From positions 264,142-328,141 of the forward strand of contig CAJOGI010000002.1 in the NCBI GenBank assembly GCA_905234075.1: a stretch of DNA of 64,000 bases, in the 5' to 3' direction. Position 1 is the first letter of the stretch, and every line of letters starts with the position of its first letter. The position numbers and the translations under genes were made by a program. Positions 25,179-34,119 of this stretch are shown in pieces. Below the pieces are notes generated by a model. It was given only the letters and a program-made list of their open reading frames with translations. It ran no database searches and had not been told where the DNA came from. The stretch is from an uncultured Synergistales bacterium (GTDB lineage Bacteria; Synergistota; Synergistia; Synergistales; Aminobacteriaceae).

Positions 25179-28004
25179 CTAACGGATCAGGCTGAGGACG
25201 TTCTGAGGCTGCTGGTTTGCCTGTGCAAGCATTGAGTTGCCTGCCTGAAGCATAATGTTCAGCTTCGTGAACTCCATCATTTCCTTCGCCATGTCAGCAT
25301 CGCGGATTCTGCTCTCTGCGGAGGTCAGGTTCTCGCTTGCTGTCGTCAGGTTATTCGCTGTGTACTCTAATCTGTTCTGGTACGCACCGAGTTTTGCACG
25401 CTGTGTCGATACTTTGTCGATTGCGTTGTCAATGATCGTGATTGAACGTGCCGCTCTCTCCTGGCTCATGACGTTTACACCGTCAAGTCCGAGTGCATGT
25501 GAGCGCATGTCGCCGATGTTGAGGCCCATATCCTCGCCCTCGTTTGCACCGATCTGAAGCACTGTCGTGTTATCTGAAAGGTGAAGTACCGACTCCTGAG
25601 TCGTTGCGGAATATGTGTATTTCTTGAGGTCATCGTTCCATGCGGCATTGATTCCGCCAAGTGCGCTGAACTCTACGTCAACGTTCGGTGAGATTATGCC
25701 GTGCGCTACGTTTCCGGTTACTTTGACGTTCTGTGCGATTGTCTCGCCGGTGTGAGCGTCGGACACGTCAACGTGATAGACAGTCTCTTTTGAGTCCTGG
25801 ATCGTGTTGAGCGAGAAAGCGTTGAGTAAGTTCTCGTCTCCTGAAAGCGTGATTTCGCCTGCCGCTCCGGGAACGACCGTACGAATAAGGAATGTGCCTT
25901 CAACTGCTTCAGCGTTCTTTGTCGCGCCGTCTACGAACGTTACGAATTTTGTAGCATCGTCAACGTATTTGCTCTGGCCAAGATCCGTTGCGATTGCGTC
26001 GTTAAGTTTCTTAGCTACATCGTTGAGCGTGTCGTTAGCGTAGAGCGTTACGCTTGCTGTCTTGCCGTCGCCCTGATTAAGGGTGATCGTCTTGGCATCG
26101 TCAAGCATGAACACGCCTTCTGAGTTCCAGAACTTGTCAAGATCGCGGAGTTTTACATCGCCGCTTGCAACTTTGCCGATATAGGCCACGTCGCCGCTTG
26201 CAAGAATAGTTCCTGCGGGCGCATTATCTTCCGTAAGTGCACCGTCAGTAACTTTGAATGTGCTGTCGGTCTTGAGAGTGATGTCGCCCTCTGTGGCAAT
26301 GCCGGTCTTCTCGTTAAGGTTGAAGTTCTTGAAGTGAATTTCAGTATTTGCAACTTCATCGCCGTTCAAGACGTACGTCGGAACCTGGCCTCTGTAGGGG
26401 CCGCCGTCCCACTTGCCGTCCCAGTTGCCGTCAAGCGTAGCTTCGACCTGAAGGTTAAGTGCGTTCTCGTTCGCTTCTTCCTGGTTCGGAGTAATCGAGT
26501 AAACAAATTTCGCGCCGTCTTTAATGGTGCTGATTCCGCCGCCTTCATCGTTAAATGCGATAGTCAATGACGGTGAGTCAGTGCTGCCGCCGAAGAGCTG
26601 GCCAAGATTGACAGGCTCGGCACCTTCACCGGCTGAAACGATGATGTTTTCCTGAACGACTGTGGAGTTTACGCCGTTCTGTGAGAGCTTGCTTGCGGTT
26701 GCTTTGAGCGTTACCGTGTTGTTGATTGCGTCAACAGACTGGACTTCAAATAAAACGCTTGCGTTCTCGGTGAGGTTGTCTCCCGCCTCAAAAGTGAAGA
26801 CATTGCTTGCCGCGATCGAAGTTGCGTCTCCGACGTCGACAGCTGATGTCGGGTTGTTGCCGTCGCCGCCGCCCTCATAGACAATCTTGAGGGAAGGAGC
26901 ATTGTTTGCGCCAACTGTCTGGGTTACGATGGTTCCTGCACTCCAGTCAGTTTCTTCTGTATCGATCGTGATTCCCTTCGCTCTTGCTGCAGCAACTATT
27001 TCATCTTTAACGCCCGCGTATGAGTAGCTTGCGCCGTCAGTATTTTCAACGGGGTTATCCGTGCCGTCTTCTATGGTGCCGTTGAAGAACGCTGCCTGAA
27101 CTTCAGCACTTGCGCCCGCGCCGCCTGTTCCGAAAATATCTGAGCCGCTCGTTGACCAAATCTCAACGCCGTCGCTCGTCTGAACGCTGATCTTTGTAAC
27201 GGGTGCTGTCGTCTGCTCGGCAAACGTAACATTAGTCGTCGTGGTATTGACTGTTCCGCCGATGCCATAAGCTGCCGTAAGTTTTGCGCCTGCTTCGGCA
27301 TCTTCAGCGACTGAAATTTTATAGTTGCCTGCCGGTGTGCCGTTGACGGTAACGTCCTTTACTCCGAGCTTCGAGTTGACGGACTTGTTCATGATTACGT
27401 TATCATGTTTAATCTTCATGATGTCGCTCTTCTGAACTTCGCCCTGTCCGGGGTCTGCTTTTACGCGGATCTTGTAGTTGCCTTCAACTGATCTCTTCTG
27501 ACCGAACTGGTCGATCTCACGAAGACCGCCGTTTACGATTGCTTTGGTCTCGTTGTCGCTGCTGCTCCAAAGAACTGCGGAGTCGCCGTTGAGGAGTTTC
27601 TTTTTGTTGAACTGTGTCGTGTTGCCGATACGTGTAATCTCTTCGTTAAGCTGTCCGATTTCTTCCTGGATATAGCTTCTGTCCTGCTGGGTCAGTGTAT
27701 CGTTTGCGGCCTGTACTGAAAGCTCGCGCATACGCTGAAGGATTGAATGAGTCTCGCTAAGTGCGCCTTCAGCCGTCTGAATTAAGCTGATACCGTCCTG
27801 AGTGTTGCTGACTGCCTTATCGAGTCCTCTGATCTGTGCACGCATTTTCTCGCTGATTGCAAGTCCTGCTGCGTCGTCGGCCGCTGAATTAATGCGGAGA
27901 CCGCTTGAAAGTTTCGCTATCGACTTCTGAAGAGCATTGCTTGTGTTGTTGACAATGTTATAGCTCTGTAAAGCCGGTATATTGTGTTGAATTACCATTG
28001 ACAT
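25179..28004 (-). CDS. fliC: Main flagellin, giant form
   Basis: 941 residues, about twice the usual size. The termini are orthodox: IAKLSSGLRINSAADDAAGL near residue 30, LQRMRELSVQAANDTLTQQD near 90, and the C-terminal LGAYQNRLEYTANNL and ANQQPQNVLSLIR. A central insertion of roughly 600 residues, rich in Gly, Thr and Asp, would form outer D2/D3-like domains. The preserved D1 patch suggests the protein keeps the region recognised by TLR5 (inference). Codon use is visibly more GC-rich and uniform than in neighbours, as expected for a highly expressed gene. The start has GGGAGG nine bases upstream, inside a candidate CsrA site. A sigma28-like promoter lies about 320 bases upstream. Confidence 0.96.
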   Translation of the reverse strand: MSMVIQHNIPALQSYNIVNNTSNALQKSIAKLSSGLRINSAADDAAGLAISEKMRAQIRGLDKAVSNTQDGISLIQTAEGALSETHSILQRMRELSVQAANDTLTQQDRSYIQEEIGQLNEEITRIGNTTQFNKKKLLNGDSAVLWSSSDNETKAIVNGGLREIDQFGQKRSVEGNYKIRVKADPGQGEVQKSDIMKIKHDNVIMNKSVNSKLGVKDVTVNGTPAGNYKISVAEDAEAGAKLTAAYGIGGTVNTTTTNVTFAEQTTAPVTKISVQTSDGVEIWSTSGSDIFGTGGAGASAEVQAAFFNGTIEDGTDNPVENTDGASYSYAGVKDEIVAAARAKGITIDTEETDWSAGTIVTQTVGANNAPSLKIVYEGGGDGNNPTSAVDVGDATSIAASNVFTFEAGDNLTENASVLFEVQSVDAINNTVTLKATASKLSQNGVNSTVVQENIIVSAGEGAEPVNLGQLFGGSTDSPSLTIAFNDEGGGISTIKDGAKFVYSITPNQEEANENALNLQVEATLDGNWDGKWDGGPYRGQVPTYVLNGDEVANTEIHFKNFNLNEKTGIATEGDITLKTDSTFKVTDGALTEDNAPAGTILASGDVAYIGKVASGDVKLRDLDKFWNSEGVFMLDDAKTITLNQGDGKTASVTLYANDTLNDVAKKLNDAIATDLGQSKYVDDATKFVTFVDGATKNAEAVEGTFLIRTVVPGAAGEITLSGDENLLNAFSLNTIQDSKETVYHVDVSDAHTGETIAQNVKVTGNVAHGIISPNVDVEFSALGGINAAWNDDLKKYTYSATTQESVLHLSDNTTVLQIGANEGEDMGLNIGDMRSHALGLDGVNVMSQERAARSITIIDNAIDKVSTQRAKLGAYQNRLEYTANNLTTASENLTSAESRIRDADMAKEMMEFTKLNIMLQAGNSMLAQANQQPQNVLSLIR

Positions 28005-28260
28005 TGTAAAAAACCTCCCTGTATGTCTGTAAACACGCCCCTGCCATCCGTGTGCAAGGGTCTGGCTTAAATTTCCTCCCCTCGTGCTTGAGGGTTCCCC
28101 GCCCGTTTCGCAGAAGTCCGGTCAATCGGGCTGTCTCCCGCCTCTGAAACGCTCGCGCCCGTTCCGGACGGGTACCGTCTCGCGGAAAATCTGCGGCTTT
28201 GGCTGTGTACGCTTTGTTACTGTTAAACCTTCTATCTTTATGCGCAAAAAGGTTTCTAAA
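28005..28260 (-). promoter_or_regulatory. Long, GC-rich, probably structured 5' leader of the flagellin mRNA
   Basis: This 250-base untranslated region is far more GC-rich than surrounding intergenic DNA and is full of complementary segments. They are CGTTTC (28104-28109) with GAAACG (28146-28151), the CGGG/CCCG hairpin at 28127-28140, CCCGT/ACGGG at 28158-28172, CCCTC/GAGGG at 28079-28094, and CCCCTGC/GCAAGGG at 28038-28060. I do not recognise a known riboswitch class; GEMM (cyclic di-GMP) core motifs were looked for and not found. Confidence 0.55.
28013..28060 (-). promoter_or_regulatory. Two candidate CsrA-binding sites in the flagellin leader
   Basis: Site 2 (28024-28013, minus strand) reads AUACAGGGAGGU, 11 of 12 positions of the CsrA consensus RUACARGGAUGU, and includes the Shine-Dalgarno GGGAGG. 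Site 1 is ACACGGAUG, forming exactly the nine-base loop of a perfect 7-bp hairpin (28038-28044 with 28054-28060), with GGA exposed. The GGA motifs are about 30 bases apart. This is the arrangement described for the Bacillus subtilis hag leader. csrA itself is not in the window. Confidence 0.6.
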
Positions 28261-28322
28261 AATTAAAAATTTCTATGGCCTTAATATTAAAAGCTAAAGG
28301 CCTTCCCCTTTGTTCATTCAGA

Positions 28323-28350
28323 TTTTCGGCAGAATATTTTTCGGACTTTA
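28323..28350 (-). promoter_or_regulatory. Sigma28 (FliA/SigD)-type flagellin promoter
   Basis: On the minus strand TAAAGTCC is followed, 16 bases after TAAA, by GCCGAAAA. The consensus is TAAA-N15/16-GCCGATAA, so seven of eight -10 positions and all four core -35 positions match. Transcription would give a leader of about 310 bases. Confidence 0.6.
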
Positions 28351-28390
28351 ATATTGAATTTAATCTAATCTAACAAGAAATTCTCTAAAG

Positions 28391-28396
28391 TATAAT
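28391..28396 (+). promoter_or_regulatory. Possible -10 element for dnaN
   Basis: A perfect TATAAT 42 bases before the dnaN start. No convincing -35 is seen at 16-18 bases, so the assignment is weak. A GAAAGG ribosome site precedes ATG 28439. No DnaA-box cluster was seen in 28261-28438. Confidence 0.35.
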
Positions 28397-28438
28397 TAAG
28401 CAAAAAAAATTTTTCAGAAAGGAAATTTTTTTTCGACA

Positions 28439-29695
28439 ATGAAACTTGAATTAAAGCGTCAGGATTTTTTGAAAGCGTGGCAGATTGCAGAGAGATTTAT
28501 CGACGTGAAAGCCGCTAAAACTTCGCTCGAAGGAATTTTGCTCAGAGCTTCGGAAGACGGCAGCGTTACGCTTGAAGCTACGGACTTAAAAACTTCGGTT
28601 AAATGCACTGCTGAAGGAGTAAACGTCATTACCCCGGGCGTTGCGGTTGTCCCTGCGGTACTCTTGGGCAGCATGATAAAAAAATCAGCGTCCGAAGATT
28701 TAATCTTGGAAGTAAATTCAGAGAGAGGATTTTTGAACGCCGGCAACAGTAAAACAAGGTTTGCTGTTTTTTCGGCTGAAGAGTTCCCGAAAATTCCTGA
28801 AAGTTCAGGAGCTGAAAAAATCTGCGATCTTCTTGCCTCCGACTTGGCCCGAATCATAGCGGAGGGCGGCAGCGCGTCCTCACAGCCTCAGGACTTTCCG
28901 AAATATATGGGGACGTGCCTTTTAAGAACTCAAGACGGCTATCTGAAGGGCGTATCAACGGACGGAAAACGCCTCGCGCTCTCAAAAATAGTTTGCGGCA
29001 GCATAGCGAAAGATGATGATATTCTGCTTCCGGCAGCGGCAATTAAAGATCTCGGCAAGACTCTGACATCAAGCTACGGCGACAAACTCGTAAATATTTT
29101 TGCGGACAGCTCCACAGCGTGGTTTAATCTCGAGGGCGTTGAATTTTCAATAAGAAGAATAGAGGCGGCCTTCCCGGTTTATGAGCGCATACTGAACGAC
29201 AACGTGAAAACTTCAATGAAGATCTCAAGCGCGGAATTAGCGTCAGTTCTCGACAGAATCGATATTATCGCGAAAACAATCCCCTCGCATGTTATGTCAA
29301 TGTCTCTCAACCTTGACGGAACGCTGAAAATTACGGCACGCGCCCCCGAAAAAGGAACGGCAAGCGAAACTCTTAAAGCTGAAATCAGCGGAGAGCCTAT
29401 GCAGATCGGCTTCAACGTCGCTTATTTTCTTGACGGCCTCAAAGTTTTAGGGCCCGGCGAAGTTTTAATAGAGTTCAGCGACGAGGAAGGACAAAGCAGA
29501 ATGAAACGCAGTGAAAGCGATGACCTTCTCTATATGCTCATGCCGGCAAGACTCAGCGCACAGGACAAAATCGCCGAAGAAGAAATGGGAGAATTTGAAA
29601 ATGATTATAATCAAGTCCACGAAGAGAACGCACCGGAAAATGAGGACGAAGATATAAATCAGGAAAATCAAGAAGAAAACTACAGTGAAAATTAA
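28439..29695 (+). CDS. dnaN: DNA polymerase III beta subunit (sliding clamp)
   Basis: 418 residues. The three-domain clamp fold starts MKLELKRQDFLKAWQIAERF and carries KTSLEGILLRASEDGSVTLEATDLK-like and FPVYERILNDN segments; the clamp end is seen as LLYMLMPARLS. The ring tethers DNA polymerase to DNA. About 45 residues beyond the normal C terminus form a highly acidic, Asn/Glu-rich tail without hydrophobic residues, unusual for this protein because the C terminus borders the partner-binding pocket. recF overlaps the 3' end by 11 bases. dnaA, the usual upstream neighbour, is absent here. Confidence 0.93.
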   Translation: MKLELKRQDFLKAWQIAERFIDVKAAKTSLEGILLRASEDGSVTLEATDLKTSVKCTAEGVNVITPGVAVVPAVLLGSMIKKSASEDLILEVNSERGFLNAGNSKTRFAVFSAEEFPKIPESSGAEKICDLLASDLARIIAEGGSASSQPQDFPKYMGTCLLRTQDGYLKGVSTDGKRLALSKIVCGSIAKDDDILLPAAAIKDLGKTLTSSYGDKLVNIFADSSTAWFNLEGVEFSIRRIEAAFPVYERILNDNVKTSMKISSAELASVLDRIDIIAKTIPSHVMSMSLNLDGTLKITARAPEKGTASETLKAEISGEPMQIGFNVAYFLDGLKVLGPGEVLIEFSDEEGQSRMKRSESDDLLYMLMPARLSAQDKIAEEEMGEFENDYNQVHEENAPENEDEDINQENQEENYSEN

Positions 29696-30713
29696 TTACA
29701 GCGTCATAAAAAATTTTAGAAATTTTCACGGCCCGGACCTCAAAATAAAATGGGAACCGGGCATTAATTTAATACTTGGCCCGAACGGCGCAGGAAAAAC
29801 AAATCTGCTCGAGTCCCTCAGCGTTATTTCGGGCTGGGGCTCTTTTACACGAACTCAAAATATAATTTCATGGAACGCTTCGGACGTTCGTGCAAATGTT
29901 TCCGCTGAAGTTTCAGGCGAGGAAAATTTCACTGTTGCCGCGAATATTTCGTCAAGAATTTCACTTAGGCTCAACGATAAGGCAATTTCATTTACTGATT
30001 TAAGACTTGCAGTTCCGTCAATAATTTTTTTGACCGGCGGAGTAAATTTAATTGACGGCTCGCCCTCAGCACGCAGATTATTTATAGACAGGCTTTGCGC
30101 ACTGTTCTTTCCGCCTTACGCGAAAAAATTAGCGGACTTCAAATATATAATGCGCTCCCGGACGGCATTATTACGGCAAAAAAAATCTCCGGAAGCTACT
30201 ACAAAACTTTTTTGCGAGTTCGGAGGCTGGATAATGGACAGGCGCAGAGAAGTTTTAGAAATGCTGAAAAAAATTTCGAGGCAGAATAAATTTGATATGA
30301 ATTTTTTGCCGTCATTAAAAGCAAAAATTTCGGGCGAAGAATATTTATCGAATGCCCTCAAAGAAAATTCCATGCGTGAATTTCAAGCCATGCGGCCGCT
30401 AGTCGGCCCGAACTACGAAGAACTTTCAATAACCCTTCACGAAAATAACAGGCCCGTTTCAGAAGCACTAAGTCGCGGACAAAAACGCAGATTAATTCTT
30501 TACTTAATAATTACTGCCGGAAAATTAATAAATCTTAGATTAAACCGCGAACCGATTTTATTATTTGACGATTTCACCGCCGAATTAGATTCAGAAGGCC
30601 GCGAATGGACGTATAAAAAATTACGCGGAACAGGCTGGCAGATTTTTTTGACAGCTCCCGAAAATCCTTTTGCCGAAAAAAAATCCCTAAATATTTTTTC
30701 GCTGAGCAAGTGA
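29685..30713 (+). CDS. recF: DNA replication and repair protein RecF
   Basis: 342 residues, an SMC-like ATPase that helps load RecA at gaps. Walker A is GPNGAGKTN (about 34-42), the ABC signature is SRGQKRRLIL (about 263-272), and Walker B is LLFDDFTAELD (about 296-306). Starts at GTG 29685 within dnaN, so the two are co-translated, the classic dnaN-recF pair. It ends just before dispersed repeat copy C. Confidence 0.94.
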   Translation: MKINYSVIKNFRNFHGPDLKIKWEPGINLILGPNGAGKTNLLESLSVISGWGSFTRTQNIISWNASDVRANVSAEVSGEENFTVAANISSRISLRLNDKAISFTDLRLAVPSIIFLTGGVNLIDGSPSARRLFIDRLCALFFPPYAKKLADFKYIMRSRTALLRQKKSPEATTKLFCEFGGWIMDRRREVLEMLKKISRQNKFDMNFLPSLKAKISGEEYLSNALKENSMREFQAMRPLVGPNYEELSITLHENNRPVSEALSRGQKRRLILYLIITAGKLINLRLNREPILLFDDFTAELDSEGREWTYKKLRGTGWQIFLTAPENPFAEKKSLNIFSLSK

Positions 30714-30815
30714 AAAAATTTTTGATTCTATTTTTTTAATTATCTCTGTAAATTTTTATGAGCTCCGAAAATTTTTGAAGTTTTTGTAATTGTAAAAGTA
30801 GTTGTAAAAAATTTC
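30712..30815 (+). repeat. Dispersed AT-rich intergenic repeat, copy C
   Basis: Same block order as copies A and B: GATTCTATTTTTTTAATT, TAAATTTTTATGAGCTC, TTTTTGTAATTGTAAAAGTA. It starts at the recF stop codon and fills the gap before the rarA promoter region. Confidence 0.7.
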
Positions 30816-30903
30816 TTCTCTGAAAATTTTTGAATGGGTTAAAATATTTTAGCATAAAAAATTTTTTAGGGACTTAAATTAATAACAAGACGGAGAAAAA
30901 ATT

Positions 30904-32205
30904 ATGAGCGCATCATTATTTTCAGTGCCTTCCGATGAACCTTTGGCCGCACGAATGAGGCCGGAGACTCTCGAAGATTTTGCAGGGCAGGAGCATTTAG
31001 TCGCGCCGGGAAAAATTCTTAGGCGTATCATCGAGAGCGATAAAATTCCTTCAATGATTTTCTGGGGGCCGCCCGGCGTGGGCAAGACTACACTCGCAAG
31101 CATCATAGCACGCAAAACGCAGGCGTCTTTTATAAACTTTTCAGCCGTTACAAGCGGAATAAAAGAAATCCGCGAGATAATGAAGCAGGCCGAAGCTAAT
31201 AAAAATTACGGCGAGCGCACAATAGTTTTTGTTGATGAAATTCACAGATTTAACAAGGCTCAGCAGGACGCTTTTCTGCCTTTTGTCGAGAAGGGCAGCA
31301 TAATTTTAATCGGAGCCACGACTGAAAATCCGTCGTTTGAAATTAACGGAGCTCTGTTGTCGCGCTGTAAAGTTTTTGTGCTTAAATCGCTCGACCCCGA
31401 CGACGTTGTTAAATTATTGAAACGCGCATTAAAAATTCTCGGTGAAAATTTTTTTGCTGATGATGAAATTTTGCGAGCCATCGCTGTTTTTTCAAACGGA
31501 GACGCACGCGCCGCGTTATCCTTGCTCGAAATGACTGCGGTGAACAGTGAAGAAGATGAGCACGGAAAAATAATAATCACTCCAGAAATTTTAGAGCAGT
31601 GTACTTCAAAGAAATCTCTTTTATATGACAAGAACGGCGAGGAACATTACAACTTAATCTCGGCTCTTCATAAGTCCATGAGAAATTCAGACCCGGACGC
31701 GGCGGTTTATTGGCTTGCAAGAATGCTGGAGGCCGGCGAAGATCCTTTATACATTGCGCGGAGAATTGTCCGCTTTGCCAGCGAAGATGTCGGGCTTGCT
31801 GAACCTAACGCGCTTTCTATGGCTGTAGCGGCTTATCAGGCGTGCCACTTTATCGGTATGCCGGAATGTTCCGTTCATTTGACACAGGCTGTTATTCACA
31901 TGTCGATAGCTCCGAAATCAAATTCGCTTGATGTCGCGTATAACATGGCACGGAAGGACGCTCTTGAGAGCATTGCCGAGCCTGTACCGCTTCATATCCG
32001 AAACGCTCCCACAAAATTAATGAGGGAACTTGAATACGGCAAGGGCTATAAATTTGCGCACGACTTTGAAAATAGGATCACGAATATGCAGTGCCTCCCG
32101 GACTCGCTGAAGGACCGTGAGTATTACAGGCCGACGGAACAGGGCACCGAGATAACATATAAAAAGCGGCTTGAGCAGATTAAAAAGTTTAAGGCTTCAC
32201 TATGA
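30904..32205 (+). CDS. rarA: Replication-associated recombination protein A (MgsA/RarA)
   Basis: 433 residues. A clamp-loader-like AAA+ ATPase acting at stalled forks. Walker A GPPGVGKTT (about 58-66), Walker B IVFVDEIHRF (about 104-113), sensor 1 IGATTENPSFE, then the C-terminal tetramerisation region (RNAPTKLMRELEYGKGYKFAH-like, about 366-386). The N terminus contains the usual LAARMRPETLEDFAGQ. It overlaps the convergent selB by six bases. Confidence 0.95.
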   Translation: MSASLFSVPSDEPLAARMRPETLEDFAGQEHLVAPGKILRRIIESDKIPSMIFWGPPGVGKTTLASIIARKTQASFINFSAVTSGIKEIREIMKQAEANKNYGERTIVFVDEIHRFNKAQQDAFLPFVEKGSIILIGATTENPSFEINGALLSRCKVFVLKSLDPDDVVKLLKRALKILGENFFADDEILRAIAVFSNGDARAALSLLEMTAVNSEEDEHGKIIITPEILEQCTSKKSLLYDKNGEEHYNLISALHKSMRNSDPDAAVYWLARMLEAGEDPLYIARRIVRFASEDVGLAEPNALSMAVAAYQACHFIGMPECSVHLTQAVIHMSIAPKSNSLDVAYNMARKDALESIAEPVPLHIRNAPTKLMRELEYGKGYKFAHDFENRITNMQCLPDSLKDREYYRPTEQGTEITYKKRLEQIKKFKASL

Positions 32206-34119
32206 TGTGAAAGCTACACGCTCTGTCTCAACCGTTATTTTTCTTGTAATATTTATTGTGTCCATGTACTGCAGAAGGGGCTTGGCACTTTTGCGGCTGT
32301 TTTGAAAAATATCGCGGACCTGACCTATCGACAGCACTTTATTATTTTCAAAATGCTTTAATATTTTTTCTTTGGCCTCGTCAATATATTTTTGCAGCGT
32401 GAATAAATCATTGTTCAGTCTTACGACAATTTTCTCATCGATTAAACGCTGCAGCACGTCTAAAAATTTTTCCTGCGGAAAATTGGAGGCCGGTATTTCC
32501 GCGCTGGTCAAAAAATTAAATCCGGCACTCTCAAGCGAGCTAATAATTATTTTTTCTAGTTTGCGGTACTGTTCGTCTTTATTGATAGCAAAATCAGGGA
32601 GGCATAAAAATTCTCCGTCTATTTTATAAATTCCAAGACTTGCGGCCATTTCGATATATTTCTGAAATATTTGCGGCTTTGATTTTCCTAAATACATTTT
32701 ATAAAAATGCGCAGTCGGAAGTCCTTTTCTATAGGGATATTTCTCGTGATAATTTTTTAAGTCATCGAGAATTTTTTTTCGTATAACTCTCTCGTTATCC
32801 CGATACCAATAAAAGCGGTCTTTATTTGTCGTGAAAACATAAACGCTCTCATTTTTTTCGAGTTCGTCAAGATAAGGGAGCAAATAATCTTTACTGTTTG
32901 AAGTAATTTTTGCCAGCTCTGAAAGAGAGAGCATAGCATCGCCGGAATTTTTTATATGAAGTTCACAGACATCTGTCAGCGAACCTGATTCTTTTCGCCG
33001 AAGTTCTGTTAAAGTTTTTTCGTCAAATCTTTTTTTGCGCGACGCATTAGGCTCTAAGATTACGCCTCCGCCGATCGTCTCTAAAGGAGAATAGAAGCGC
33101 ACGACAAAGCGGTCTCCTTTTTTTGTGGCTATGGATTTTTCGAGAGCAAGCTGAGCAAGAGAAGTCTCGCCGGGTTTTAATTCGTCCTTCTCCAAAAGAA
33201 CGGCCCTGCAAAGTATCTCATTAGTTCCTATAAACATATGCAGCCTTGCACGATTTTGTAAAGTCCGGCTTGAATTTTTTAACAGCGTCAGGCTCACATC
33301 GACCAGTTGAGAATTTTTCATGCTGTCGGGCAGCGCAAGCACGCAACCGCGATAGAGCGACTCTTTTTTTATGCTGCTTATATTTACTGCGACCCTTTGA
33401 CCGGCTGCTGCACTTTTTCTTTTTTCTCCGTGAACTTCAATTCCCCTGACGGTGCATTTTTCTTCAAGCGGATAAACTTCGAGCTCATCATCTTGATTTA
33501 GAGTGCCTGACAAAAGAGTCCCGGTTACTACAGTTCCGAAGCCCTTAACAGAAAAAACGCGGTCAATCGGCAGTCGTGGGATCGAATTAGAATCGCGCTC
33601 ATTAACTTCGTTACGGGCAAGTTCTGAAATTTTATTCTTCAAATCTTCGATGCCGTAGCCCGTCAAAGCAGAGACTCTTATTAACGGAGCATTTTTAATA
33701 AAAGTGTCGCGGAGTTTTTCGCGGATTTCCTGCTCCATAAGTTTCAGCCACTCTTCGTCCGCAGCGTCGCATTTATTCAAAACGATTATGCACTTCTGAA
33801 CACCCAAGAGCGATAAAATATCAATATGTTCTATTGTCTGAGGCATTATGCCCTCGTCGGCAGCGATTACTAATAAAACAAGATCCATTCCGACAACTCC
33901 GGCGACCATGTTATTTATAAATTTTTCATGGCCCGGCACGTCTATAATTCCTGCTCTCGAACCGTCTTTCAAATCAAACCAAGTGAAGCCCAAGTCAATA
34001 GTAATGCCTCGCTCCTGTTCTTCTTTGAGGCGGTCAGTGTTGCGTCCCGTGAGTGCCTTTATAAGTGCTGTCTTGCCGTGATCGATATGTCCTGCCGTAC
34101 CAATAATAATATTTTTCAT
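32200..34119 (-). CDS. selB: Selenocysteine-specific elongation factor SelB
   Basis: 639 residues. The N-terminal GTPase has GHIDHGKTALIKALTG (10-25), the switch region with ERGITIDLGF, DVPGHE and NKCD; domains 2 and 3 resemble EF-Tu. The C-terminal half (about 380-639) is made of winged-helix modules that bind the SECIS hairpin. It delivers Sec-tRNA to UGA codons. The ATG overlaps the stop of the second prdE by four bases (ATGA), so it is the last gene of the proline reductase operon and is co-expressed with the selenoprotein PrdB. selA, selC and selD are not in the window. Confidence 0.95.
   Translation of the reverse strand: MKNIIIGTAGHIDHGKTALIKALTGRNTDRLKEEQERGITIDLGFTWFDLKDGSRAGIIDVPGHEKFINNMVAGVVGMDLVLLVIAADEGIMPQTIEHIDILSLLGVQKCIIVLNKCDAADEEWLKLMEQEIREKLRDTFIKNAPLIRVSALTGYGIEDLKNKISELARNEVNERDSNSIPRLPIDRVFSVKGFGTVVTGTLLSGTLNQDDELEVYPLEEKCTVRGIEVHGEKRKSAAAGQRVAVNISSIKKESLYRGCVLALPDSMKNSQLVDVSLTLLKNSSRTLQNRARLHMFIGTNEILCRAVLLEKDELKPGETSLAQLALEKSIATKKGDRFVVRFYSPLETIGGGVILEPNASRKKRFDEKTLTELRRKESGSLTDVCELHIKNSGDAMLSLSELAKITSNSKDYLLPYLDELEKNESVYVFTTNKDRFYWYRDNERVIRKKILDDLKNYHEKYPYRKGLPTAHFYKMYLGKSKPQIFQKYIEMAASLGIYKIDGEFLCLPDFAINKDEQYRKLEKIIISSLESAGFNFLTSAEIPASNFPQEKFLDVLQRLIDEKIVVRLNNDLFTLQKYIDEAKEKILKHFENNKVLSIGQVRDIFQNSRKSAKPLLQYMDTINITRKITVETERVAFTS

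Noticed and set aside
28061..28260. A cyclic di-GMP (GEMM) riboswitch before fliC.
   Set aside because: Core motifs (GCAAA with GGACGCAAAGCC) are absent, though the region is evidently structured.
28261..28438. A replication origin beside dnaN-recF.
   Set aside because: No cluster of TTATCCACA-like DnaA boxes and no dnaA gene are present.
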